Of a stretch of DNA of 24,596 bases, positions 14,887 to 23,102 are shown piece by piece. The stretch covers positions 1-24,596 of the forward strand of contig CAJKOJ010000027.1 of NCBI GenBank assembly GCA_905201505.1. Direction: 5' to 3'. The stretch's first letter is position 1. Each line of letters starts with the position of its first letter. The notes beneath the pieces were generated by a model, which saw only the letters and a list, made by a program, of their open reading frames with translations, did no database searches and was not told where the DNA came from. The translations under genes and the position numbers were made by a program. The stretch comes from an uncultured Eubacteriales bacterium (lineage in GTDB: Bacteria; Bacillota; Clostridia; Lachnospirales; CAG-274).

Positions 14887-15849
14887 TTATTTAGATTCCA
14901 TTTTTCTTAGCCGAGGAATTCTTGAATATAGAGTTTCTATGTCTAAATCCGTTGAATTTGATATATGCTTGATGCGAGGAGCGTTTGATTGGGCAGAGAT
15001 TGGAGAAGATGGAATCCTGCCATTAATGTAAACTATTGCTTTATCATCTAACCAGTCCAAAGTTTCTTTAAAGAGCGTATGTGTTAAATACATACGCTGG
15101 ATGACTTTGTATAGTTGATGTACAGTTTTTTTGTTTATATTTGTTTTATCAAAATCATTGATATAACCCGTTAAGTCTTTTTGCTCTTTTATAGAATTAC
15201 AAATCAAGGTTGATAAACATGTGTGTGATAATTGCGATATATTAACAGGTATGAGTACATGGTTATTTGAAATGTACAAATTACACTTAATTGTATCTTT
15301 TATCTGTGTTGAAGTATCTGTATAATGATGTTCTCCTTGAAATTCAAAGGCTAGTCTGAAATTTTCGAAAAGAACATCTATTTCAAGAAACGTACCAGTT
15401 AAAGGGCTTACTAGAAAATTGGGATGAGTATCAATTTCCTTTTTTGTTGCTCTAATAGTAAAAGTAATATATAAGTCCAAATAGCAATTAAGCAATGCTT
15501 CACCGTAGGATGCACATTGGGAATTATATTTGGAGGTCAATAAACTGTCTAAAGCAAATATGATGTATTGATTTATTGTAGATAATTCTTTGCAAAAGTT
15601 ATATGTATCAACATTTATTTGCCTCTGAAAATCTTGTATACCCCAAATTAAAGCTGAAAGATGAGGAATTTGCTTTAAGGAATTATTTGATGTGTATTCA
15701 CATCGTAAAAATTTTAAAAATTTATTGTTAAAATTTTTTATTTTTTTTTCGATTACTAATTTATGTGAAATATCACATAAGGTATTTAAATATTGCTTTT
15801 GATTGCATTGAACAACTTGTTTTAACTTATCACGCTCAATTTTATTCAT
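14887..15849 (-). CDS. Putative PD-(D/E)XK-fold nuclease, unassigned family
   Basis: A 320-residue soluble protein. The core motif at about 156-176 reads EIDVLF(x8)AFEFQGEHHY: D158 then E169-x-Q171, the E-x-Q variant of the PD-(D/E)XK active site seen in VSR- and DUF559-like nucleases. A conserved-looking helix with Glu (SYGEALLNCYLD, E117) precedes it and a basic helix (TQIKDTIKCNLYI, K188) follows, then a hydrophobic strand VLIPVNI, all in the order expected for this fold. The N-terminal 110 residues, helical and Lys/Asn-rich, and the C-terminal 100 match nothing I know. The ATG at 15849 has GAGG nine bases upstream. It sits between a recombinase scar and a restriction-modification system, so a defence or mobile-element role is likely but unproven. 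Confidence 0.6.
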   Translation of the reverse strand: MNKIERDKLKQVVQCNQKQYLNTLCDISHKLVIEKKIKNFNNKFLKFLRCEYTSNNSLKQIPHLSALIWGIQDFQRQINVDTYNFCKELSTINQYIIFALDSLLTSKYNSQCASYGEALLNCYLDLYITFTIRATKKEIDTHPNFLVSPLTGTFLEIDVLFENFRLAFEFQGEHHYTDTSTQIKDTIKCNLYISNNHVLIPVNISQLSHTCLSTLICNSIKEQKDLTGYINDFDKTNINKKTVHQLYKVIQRMYLTHTLFKETLDWLDDKAIVYINGRIPSSPISAQSNAPRIKHISNSTDLDIETLYSRIPRLRKMESK

Positions 15850-16247
15850 GGTCGGTATCCTCTACTATAAATTATTCTTGTTCTCCATTTGTAATATCGG
15901 TAACAATACAGTTTTAACAACATAGTTTAAGTTAAATGATAATTTCGTCGATATAAACTAATACCAGCATTTCAAAAACTTACAATTTAGCAATTTGTTT
16001 CTTGTTTACATCTAAACTACAGCTTAACAAACCTTAAACTGTCGAGTGTGCCAAAATGCTGTTATGTTTTGACATCTAAATCACTAACTATTAAAATCTT
16101 CCTAGTGCCAAAACCTATGACATCTAATCCACAGACTAAACCATAAGCAAAAAATTGGAATTGATATGTTACTATAAAAGAAAACAAGTATTTTATGATT
16201 AAGCTATATTCTGAAAACATTTTAAATTAAGGCGTTTTAGAGCTTTT
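15850..16247. other. Gene-free stretch with short degenerate repeats
   Basis: No coding region is supported here. ACATCTAA occurs at 16008-16015, 16072-16079 and 16120-16127, and GTGCCAAAA at 16048-16056 and 16105-16113, giving two loosely similar blocks. The spacing is unequal and the intervening sequence differs, so it is not a CRISPR array. GGCGTTTTA at 16231-16239 is an inverted copy of TAAAACGCC at 16398-16406, bracketing the orphan rlmD tail. Confidence 0.35.
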
Positions 16248-16290
16248 TTAATCAACCCTTGACATTAGAACTACCGTTTCAACGTGGAAC
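16248..16290 (-). pseudogene. Orphan 3' end of an rlmD/rumA-type gene
   Basis: On the minus strand the last codons before a TAA read SFHVETVVLMSRVD, matching the extreme C-terminus of RlmD-type rRNA methyltransferases; the intact copy in this window ends YHVESVVLLSRLKP. Upstream sequence in the same frame is unrelated and reaches a stop at 16341-16343. The codons differ from those of the local gene, so it is not a simple duplication of it. It is best read as a displaced target-gene tail, as left by elements that integrate in the 3' end of this gene. Confidence 0.6.
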
Positions 16291-16415
16291 GAGAGGACAG
16301 GAAGTATGTCTTTTTCCTTCGGTCGTATGTGGGAATATATCTATGGCTATTTTCTCGTTTTGCACGTTAGTGGAACATATCTACAATTTTCTACCGATAA
16401 AACGCCCCTCTAAAT

Positions 16416-17565
16416 TTATTTTAGTACTTCTTTTGTTACAGTGATTTTCCTATCAGCATATAAAACAACTTCTTTAATTACGATTTTTTGAATACCAGAG
16501 ATAATTATCTCCATTGTAGAATAATCAATTTGTCCTTTTGCAACAGGAAGTTTCATTTTGAAATCAAAACTTTGTGAACTTCTTAGCTTTTTGCCATAAG
16601 AGTATTTTCCAGGTATTGATTTTTCCATTGCCGCAGACAAAAACAACATTACTTTTTTCGAATAATATTTTGTATCATTCCAATATACCCCAGTATCATC
16701 CCCTGCACCAAAGAAATAATTTCTGTAAAAGGTATTTCCGAAAATGTCAATTGTAATAGAATTCTCGGGAAAAGAAGCAACTGGATTCGATATGCAACCC
16801 ACAACGCCTGTATTTGTTGTTCCCACCATCACAAAGGGAATATTGCCCGGAAGCGGATCTTCTTTTTTTAATCTTCTTCCTTGTTCGATCCGATTAAATA
16901 TGCTTTTATAAGTATATTCGTCAAAAGTTAATTGATCAAATTCTTCTAACGCTTCGTTTTCTTCTGCAGTCAAAGTGTAATTTTTCAGCCCTGTTACAGA
17001 TAAATGCCTCCAGTTCAGCGACACGCTGGGCCTCCAGCTCAGCAATAAATTTTTCCATAAAGGAAAAATTTATTTTACCGTCCAAGGAAGGAAGCTTGAT
17101 TTTTTTCGATTTAATTTTTTCCCAAGAGCACATGTTTTCATATCCAAAATTAAATTTTAAGTAAAACAATGCATTTGAAATAAACAAACCTTGGCTATCC
17201 GTTATCTTAAATTTGGGCTTTAGCGAAAATACTCTTGCGTGAGTTACCATTTTATATTTAAATTGACGATAAAAAGCATTTCCAAACATATCCAAAGTGA
17301 TAGTACCCATATCAAATATCTTTGCTTTTACATCAGATTTTCCCAAAACACCATTATTGGTGATCCCTGATGTTATAACATATTCACCGCAATTATTGAT
17401 ATGTTCTTTCTGTATATCAAAATCCCCATTTGAACTAGTAAATAAATCCTCCAGTTTATATTCGCCCCACTCAACATTATTCAATTCTTCATTGAGTGAG
17501 GTATCTATTTTCCCAGGCGGTCGTCCTCCGCATTCTGCTGTTTCAGCAGTGTTGAGACTTCCCAA
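16416..17565 (-). pseudogene. Restriction-modification specificity subunit (HsdS/BcgI-B type), frameshifted
   Basis: This subunit directs the methyltransferase-nuclease to its DNA target. The first half (17565 to about 17010) holds one target-recognition domain (VEWGEYKLEDLFTSSNGD, then GNAFYRQFKYKMVTHARVFSLK) and ends in the conserved coil FMEKFIAELEAQRVAELEA. The second half (17045-16416) holds the other domain (FDEYTYKSIFNRIEQG, then GNTFYRNYFFGAGDDTGVYW) and a normal C-terminal coil. The two lie in different frames. Family members read through AELEAYLSVTGLKDYTLTAEE; here the frame must change by two bases around 17000-17015, consistent with a small deletion at the Tyr codon. The TTG start at 17565 overlaps the methylase gene by 61 bases; a later start near NNVEWGEY is possible. 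Without a frameshift only half-subunits would be made. Confidence 0.8.
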
Positions 17566-19556
17566 GCCAAGAAATCGCTGACGGTTTTTTTGAAATCATC
17601 AAGAGTCGGCTTTGTATCAATCGGTGCGGTCTGATTCCAGTCAGCGCCGTTTTCCGGGTCAATGTGTCCCTCGTAGTATTCCTTTTCGGTAAAGATATGA
17701 AGCTTGTCTTTGCCAAAGCGCACCAAATCCACAAGTTCTGCATATCTTTCTTTAGCATGGTCCGTATCTCGTAGGTTACAGCTTGCTTTTTTACGGTTCG
17801 TACGAGTATAACCATCATTTGAAAAGTCAATAAACTTTACAATATCATCCTTTTGATGAGTTTCTCCCACACGGAAAACATAAATATTTGTTTGTACGCT
17901 TGACTTTCCGACAAACAAATCAATTGGCATTTTGATGCTTGCAATCAACGTGCTGTGTTTTAATATATTCTTATTATATTCCGACGCCTTACCTGAACCG
18001 GCTGAATTTTGAATAATAACAGCACCATAACCGCTGTTCATCATCGAAAGTGCTTTTTCAACAAATACCATACCATTGCCGGGTGCAGAATATGGAGGAT
18101 TCAGAACGAATGCATTTGCAGGGAATTTTTTCTTTGTTTCTCCAAATCCGTAATACCCATTAAAATCTTTCAACGAATCTTTATTCAAAATATTTGAACT
18201 ACCGTCCCCCATAAGAATCATATTGAGGATAGCAAGCATATATACACTTGAAAGTATTTCCAAACCGAGAAGCTGTGTTGCCTTGATTTCTGCTGACTTT
18301 TCAGCAAATTTCTCCGGAGATTTTATCGTTTTCTTTGCATCTACAAGCATTTCGTTCATTGCAGCAACAAGAAGTCCCGCAGAACCTGTTGCAAAATCCC
18401 ACACATAAGAATCTTTATTTACCCTTGTCAATTTTACTAAAAGGGATGCTACATATGACGGTGTTAAAACAACATCATTAAGTTTGTCCTGAGTAAAGCC
18501 GAGCCAACTATACATTTCATTAAACAACTTCCCTGTAAAGTCAGTCGTTAAGCCTATTTTGTAATAAATACCTAAATCATCAACAATTTTTGTAAAAACC
18601 CGTTTCAACTGGCTTTCACCGTTATCTACCTTGTTAATATTATCAGTTGTCAAGGTATTCTGAAGCGTCCTGATAATTAATTCTTTTTTCTCTTTAGGCA
18701 GATTCTTTTCATTCAGAAACGCTTTGATTTTTCGAACAATAATGTCGCCATCGGTATTGCCCTCCTCAGTAGAGGATTTTAATTCGGATTTTTCAAGTGG
18801 GGCAACCTTACCCGGTATACCGAGAGTTGCAATAATGGAAGCAGCGACAAGATATACACGATCATTTTCACCCAAGCCTTTTTCATTCTGATATATATCA
18901 TTGTTCAGCCTCACAAGGCTTGCGTCAATTTCTCTTTCCCGCTGCTCCTTTAATCTGTCTATCTCCTCTTGCGGAAGCTGAAGCCTTTTTACTTTTTCGA
19001 TGAACTCATCAAAATTTTCCGCTTTCAAAAAAGAAAGATCAGTATAGTCATCAACCTTTTGTCCAACACCAAAATTGGTTTTTGAAACATAATAAACACC
19101 GATTGAGTACTTGATTTTTCCTTCATCATTTTTATAGCCTGTCATACCGATTGCAATAATGTCTGTATAGCTCGTATAGTGAAGCAAGGCATTGGCATAA
19201 TGCACAGCACCATTTACGGCATACGAATTTATATGTTTGAAATTGGGTTCATTCTTTGCGGTTTTATTATCGACTTGACCATTGCTGTTAATTTTAATCA
19301 ACTTGTCTTTGTAACCCTTGTATTCAATAAGAATGGGATAATCACTCAAATTTTTATCACGCAACAAAAGTTTAGCATCTGGTCTGTTTCCACCTGTGCC
19401 GCCATTTTTTGAATAATAATTATTCAGTGCAGTATCAATGGCGTTGTTTAATGATTCCTGCTCTAATTTATAGTTCAATCCATATGATTTAAGCCATCCG
19501 TTCGCTAAATCAGCAATATTTGGTTCTATAGATTGTTCTTTTTTCTTATTGATCAT
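17505..19556 (-). CDS. BcgI-like fused restriction endonuclease/N6-adenine methyltransferase
   Basis: A single 683-residue polypeptide combining cleavage and modification, as in BcgI A-type and other type IIB/IIG enzymes. Near the N-terminus P59-D60 and E78-Y79-K80 (PILIEYKG) form a PD-(D/E)XK nuclease site. A helical connector follows. The methyltransferase domain has motif I DFATGSAGL (387-395) and motif IV NPPY (486-489), the pattern of gamma-class N6-adenine methylases (HsdM-like). A separate specificity subunit is encoded directly downstream, overlapping its end. The ATG at 19556 has GGAGG eight bases upstream and is preferred over the TTG at 19574. The last 250 bases are more GC-rich than the rest, suggesting mosaic ancestry. 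The methylase may be orphaned in practice because the S gene is broken. Confidence 0.85.
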   Translation of the reverse strand: MINKKKEQSIEPNIADLANGWLKSYGLNYKLEQESLNNAIDTALNNYYSKNGGTGGNRPDAKLLLRDKNLSDYPILIEYKGYKDKLIKINSNGQVDNKTAKNEPNFKHINSYAVNGAVHYANALLHYTSYTDIIAIGMTGYKNDEGKIKYSIGVYYVSKTNFGVGQKVDDYTDLSFLKAENFDEFIEKVKRLQLPQEEIDRLKEQREREIDASLVRLNNDIYQNEKGLGENDRVYLVAASIIATLGIPGKVAPLEKSELKSSTEEGNTDGDIIVRKIKAFLNEKNLPKEKKELIIRTLQNTLTTDNINKVDNGESQLKRVFTKIVDDLGIYYKIGLTTDFTGKLFNEMYSWLGFTQDKLNDVVLTPSYVASLLVKLTRVNKDSYVWDFATGSAGLLVAAMNEMLVDAKKTIKSPEKFAEKSAEIKATQLLGLEILSSVYMLAILNMILMGDGSSNILNKDSLKDFNGYYGFGETKKKFPANAFVLNPPYSAPGNGMVFVEKALSMMNSGYGAVIIQNSAGSGKASEYNKNILKHSTLIASIKMPIDLFVGKSSVQTNIYVFRVGETHQKDDIVKFIDFSNDGYTRTNRKKASCNLRDTDHAKERYAELVDLVRFGKDKLHIFTEKEYYEGHIDPENGADWNQTAPIDTKPTLDDFKKTVSDFLAWEVSTLLKQQNAEDDRLGK

Positions 19557-19649
19557 ATCTTTTATCCTCCACAATGATGATATCCTTTATCTTATAACCT
19601 CGTCGTAGTTAGGTTGTTCGTTTTATTATCACGCATAAAACCTGTAAAA

Positions 19650-21011
19650 TCAAGGTTTCAAACGTGACAACAACACAACGCTCTCCACATGATATGTTCT
19701 TGGAAACATATCCACGCAGCACACTTTTTCAACCTTATATCCGTTTTCTTCAAACACAAGTAAATCCTTAGCCAAAGAGCTTGCTTTACAGCTTACATAC
19801 ACAAGTCTGTCTGCATTAAAATTAATAATTTTCATTATAGCTTTAGGGTTTATACCTTCTCTAGGAGGGTCAAGTATAATAAGGTCAGGTTTATAATCAA
19901 GATTATCTACCATATTAAGCACATCGCCTGCTATAAACTCACAGTTTTTAATGCCATTAAGTTCAGCGTTTATTTTTGCTGCCTCAACAGCTTCTTCAAC
20001 TATTTCAATTCCGATTACTTTTTCAGCCACAGGGCTCATAAGCTGGGTAATAGTGCCTGTACCGCAGTAGAGGTCAAAAATAACGCTGTTTTTTTCATAC
20101 CCTGCAAAATCTCTGACAGTTTGATAGAGAACCTCAGCACCTGCCGAATTGGTTTGGAAAAAAGAAAAAGTGGAGATTTTAAAATTCAGACCCAAAAGAC
20201 TTTCATTAAAATAGTCCTGACCGTAAAGAAGTCTTATTTCATCTGCCTTTACAACATCAGCAACACCGTCATTTATAATATGGCTTATTCCTTTTATTTC
20301 ACCTTCCAATTCAAGGGATAAAAGCTTGTCCTTTAATGGTTCAACATTTGTCTTAAGTTCTGATGTAGTTACAAGATTTACAAGCATTTCCTTTGAAAAG
20401 TGTCCTCTTCTTACAAGCAAATGTCTGAGTGCTCCTGTATGCCTTAATCTATGATAAAATTTTTCTTCGCTTTCCCTGAAAAAATCCAGCACACATTTTA
20501 AAACTTTTCTTACATCATGATTTACTAACTGACAGACATCAGCATTTACTACTTCATAGTTGCTTTCTCTTTTCCTCATACCAAGGCAAAGTTCACCCTC
20601 AGCACCGTTATCTCCAAAGCTGAACTCCATTTTGTTTCTGTAGCAATGAGTATCAGGGCTGGCTTTTATTCCAATAAAATTATAGTCTTTGATACCTGCT
20701 TTATTAAGAAGATCAAGTACCATTTTCTTTTTGATTTCAAGCTCTTTTTCATAGCTTATATTTTGGTAAGTACAGCCTCCGCATTTACCGAAGGCTGTAC
20801 ATTCAGGTTCAATTTCATAGGGTGCTTTCTCTGTTATTCTTCTAAGTCTTCCTTCATATTGCTTTCTTTTTTTCTTAATATCTGCAACAATTGTCTGACC
20901 TGGAATAGTATTTTTTACAGAAACTTTTTTATCTTCCCATACACCGATTCCCTTGTTTGGAAATTCAATATCCGTAATAGTAAATTCACTGTCTAAATAT
21001 TTTTTACTCAT
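19650..21011 (-). CDS. rlmD: 23S rRNA (uracil-C5)-methyltransferase, RlmD/RumA family
   Basis: Methylates C5 of a uracil in 23S rRNA (U1939 in E. coli; some Firmicute homologues also modify U747), using SAM. It has 453 residues, a full length. An N-terminal TRAM domain (FTITDIEFPNKGIGVW to about 60) is followed by the iron-sulfur cysteines C71, C77, C80 (CTAFGKCGGC) and a fourth in NADVCQLV. The methyltransferase domain has FDLYCGTGTIT, DPPREGINP and the catalytic Cys in VYVSCKASSLAKDL. It starts 12 bases after feoB with AAAGGAG, so it is probably co-transcribed with feoAB. Its 3' end borders the foreign island. Confidence 0.93.
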   Translation of the reverse strand: MSKKYLDSEFTITDIEFPNKGIGVWEDKKVSVKNTIPGQTIVADIKKKRKQYEGRLRRITEKAPYEIEPECTAFGKCGGCTYQNISYEKELEIKKKMVLDLLNKAGIKDYNFIGIKASPDTHCYRNKMEFSFGDNGAEGELCLGMRKRESNYEVVNADVCQLVNHDVRKVLKCVLDFFRESEEKFYHRLRHTGALRHLLVRRGHFSKEMLVNLVTTSELKTNVEPLKDKLLSLELEGEIKGISHIINDGVADVVKADEIRLLYGQDYFNESLLGLNFKISTFSFFQTNSAGAEVLYQTVRDFAGYEKNSVIFDLYCGTGTITQLMSPVAEKVIGIEIVEEAVEAAKINAELNGIKNCEFIAGDVLNMVDNLDYKPDLIILDPPREGINPKAIMKIINFNADRLVYVSCKASSLAKDLLVFEENGYKVEKVCCVDMFPRTYHVESVVLLSRLKP

Positions 21012-21023
21012 ATTTTCTCCTTT

Positions 21024-22802
21024 TTAAAACAGCCTTAGTGTAAAATTAACTGCCATACAAAGCAGTATACCTGTTATAGTTGGTATAATAAAGGACGCAA
21101 ATGTCCATTTCAGGCTTTTGGTTTCTTTCTTTATAGTAAGCAGAGTTGTGGTGCAGGGGAAATGATTCATTGAGAAAATCATAGTACACAAAGCTGTTAT
21201 ATATGTCCAGCCATTATCCCTTAAAAGCATACCAAGCTCTGATAAGTTTTCAAATTCAATAAGACCGCTGTTGCCTGTATAGCACATTATTACAATGGGA
21301 AGCACAATTTCGTTGGCAGGCATACCCAATATAAAAGCGGTCAGTATATATCCATCAAGTCCCATTAACCTTGCAAATGGTTCTAAAAAGTCAGCAACAT
21401 AAGTTATTAAAGTTATATCTCCGACTGTAATGTTCTGCATAAGCCATATTATAGCACCTGCCGGGGCAGCAACAACAACAGCTCTGCCAAGAACATAAAG
21501 TATTCTTTCTCTTATGGATCTCTCAACAATACTTTTTATCTGTGGTTGTCTGTATGGAGGCATCTCCAGTATAAAAGAGGACTGTTCTCCCTTTAGCAGT
21601 GTTTTACTTAATATAAATGATACTATAAGAGTAATTACCACACCGCTTAATATAGCAGCAACAACGGTCAGTGTTATCTTAAAACTGCTGAAGACACCGC
21701 TTGCAATAAAAACGGAGGCAAGCATTATAAGTCCTGCAAAACGGCCGTTACATGGTACAAAATTATTTGTCAGTATGGCAATAAGTCTTTCCTTTTTTGA
21801 TTCAATTATTCTGGTTGATACAACGCCTACAGCATTGCAGCCAAAGCCCATACACATTGTAAGTACCATTTTGCTGTGGGCATTTGCTCTTTTAAAGAGT
21901 TTATCAGCATTAAAGGCTATTCTGGGCAAATATCCCAAGTCCTCAAGAATAGTAAAAAGGGGAAAGAATATAGCCATAGGCGGAAGCATAACTGCAACAA
22001 CCCAGCTCAGTGTTCTGAACACGCCTTCGATAAGAACGCCCTTAATCAGCCAACCGCTGTCTGCAAAGGTATCAAGAAGATACCCTTCAATGTTTGTAAA
22101 AACGGAACTTAAATAAGAAGATGGGTAATTTGTGCCAACTATAGTAAGCCACAGTATAAAACAAAGCAGAAAAAGCATAATAGGTACACCCCATACTCTG
22201 CTTGTGACTATTCTGTCAATTTTTCTGTCCTTGTTGTTGAAAATATTACAGCTGTTTTCAACACAGCTTTCATATATATATTCTACACTACATTCGCATT
22301 TCTGACAAGTAGTATCATGTGAATGTATTTCCTCCTTTAGCTTGTCAAGTCCGATTCCTCTCCTGGCAGCAGCAGCTACGACCGGTAAATTTAAAAGTTC
22401 GCTGAGCTTTTCTGTATCTACTGTAATTCCCTTTTTTTTCGCCTCATCCATAAGATTGACACAAACTATAACATTGCAGCACAGAGGTGACAGTTCAAGT
22501 GCAAGTATAAGGTTTCTTTCAAGACAGGTTGCATCAAGTACAATTACAACAATATCTGCAAGTCCTGACTTAATGCAGTCCATAGCACATTTTTCATCGG
22601 CAGAGACAGGATTTGTTGAGTAAATTCCGGGCAGGTCTATGATTTCATACTTAGTGCCTTTATATTCCATAACACCTGCTGCATTTCCGACTGTCTTTCC
22701 TGACCAGTTGCCAGTATGCTGATGACTTCCTGTTAAAGCATTGTATATTGTGCTTTTACCTGTGTTGGGATTTCCTACAAGTACAACTGTTTTGTCATAC
22801 AT
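21024..22802 (-). CDS. feoB: Ferrous iron transporter FeoB
   Basis: The membrane Fe2+ transporter with an N-terminal G domain. 592 residues, on the short side for FeoB. The G domain shows G1 GNPNTGKS (10-17), a G2-region HTGNWSGKTVGNAAG, G3 DLPGIYS and G4 NLMDE. The membrane part contains the two gate regions, with the core Cys motifs MGFGCNAVGVVSTRI and NNFVPCNGRF, and LGMPANEIVLPI. It ends without the long cytoplasmic tail of Proteobacterial FeoB. ATG at 22802 has GGAGG six bases upstream, inside the end of feoA; an upstream in-frame TTG is rejected. It overlaps feoA by eight bases, so the two are translationally coupled. Confidence 0.94.
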   Translation of the reverse strand: MYDKTVVLVGNPNTGKSTIYNALTGSHQHTGNWSGKTVGNAAGVMEYKGTKYEIIDLPGIYSTNPVSADEKCAMDCIKSGLADIVVIVLDATCLERNLILALELSPLCCNVIVCVNLMDEAKKKGITVDTEKLSELLNLPVVAAAARRGIGLDKLKEEIHSHDTTCQKCECSVEYIYESCVENSCNIFNNKDRKIDRIVTSRVWGVPIMLFLLCFILWLTIVGTNYPSSYLSSVFTNIEGYLLDTFADSGWLIKGVLIEGVFRTLSWVVAVMLPPMAIFFPLFTILEDLGYLPRIAFNADKLFKRANAHSKMVLTMCMGFGCNAVGVVSTRIIESKKERLIAILTNNFVPCNGRFAGLIMLASVFIASGVFSSFKITLTVVAAILSGVVITLIVSFILSKTLLKGEQSSFILEMPPYRQPQIKSIVERSIRERILYVLGRAVVVAAPAGAIIWLMQNITVGDITLITYVADFLEPFARLMGLDGYILTAFILGMPANEIVLPIVIMCYTGNSGLIEFENLSELGMLLRDNGWTYITALCTMIFSMNHFPCTTTLLTIKKETKSLKWTFASFIIPTITGILLCMAVNFTLRLF

Positions 22803-23037
22803 AGCGGTCCTCCTTGACAAGTATATTTTTGCTTTCTTCTTTACGCAAAGCTATAACTGCACCTTTGATATAATAAGCATAGGCACTTCTGCCAATGTTC
22901 TCATGCAGTACAGCAACCTTTGACTGAGGAGTAAAGCCAAGTTCTATTAAACGTTCCCTGCACGGACAAGGCTCTATTCTAAAAATTCTGCCTGAGCTGC
23001 CAACAGGCAAATCAGACAGAAGCATTGTTTCATTCAT
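22795..23037 (-). CDS. feoA: Ferrous iron transport protein FeoA
   Basis: A small SH3-like cytoplasmic protein that works with FeoB. It has 80 residues, a typical size. Family pattern: LLSDLPVGSSGRIFRI, then RERLIELGFTPQSKVAVL, AYYIKGAVIALRKEESKNILV. A Cys pair (PCPC) lies in the loop before the conserved helix. I choose the ATG at 23037 over the TTG at 23040; GAGGTG is about 11 bases upstream. It opens a feoA-feoB-rlmD operon with its own promoter. Confidence 0.9.
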   Translation of the reverse strand: MNETMLLSDLPVGSSGRIFRIEPCPCRERLIELGFTPQSKVAVLHENIGRSAYAYYIKGAVIALRKEESKNILVKEDRYV

Positions 23038-23057
23038 CAAATATTACACCTCACGCA

Positions 23058-23088
23058 ATTTTATAATGTATAATATAAAATAACGCAA
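23058..23088 (-). promoter_or_regulatory. feoAB promoter with an overlapping inverted repeat
   Basis: On the minus strand TTGCGT (23088-23083) and TATAAA (23065-23060) are 17 bases apart. A perfect inverted repeat, ATTTTATA (23058-23065) and TATAAAAT (23074-23081) separated by eight bases, covers the spacer and -10. That is where an iron-responsive repressor (Fur or DtxR/IdeR type) would bind. It does not match a canonical Fur box closely, so the regulator is not named. Confidence 0.5.
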
Positions 23089-23102
23089 GTATATGTTACT
23101 CT

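Noticed and set aside
16008..16127. Possible short CRISPR-like array (ACATCTAA three times, GTGCCAAAA twice)
   Set aside because: Repeats are only eight or nine bases, unevenly spaced, and the sequence around them is not conserved.
16231..16245. GTTTTAGAGC, resembling the start of type II CRISPR repeats
   Set aside because: Only one copy of ten bases, no regular repeats or spacers and no cas genes; it lies at an rlmD-tail stop codon.
16259..16444. Plus-strand 61-codon frame opposite the orphan rlmD tail
   Set aside because: It is the antisense of the tail and flanking sequence, with no ribosome-binding site or known similarity.
21514..22116. Plus-strand 200-codon frame opposite feoB
   Set aside because: It is a shadow of the feoB membrane region; the minus-strand frame carries the conserved FeoB motifs.
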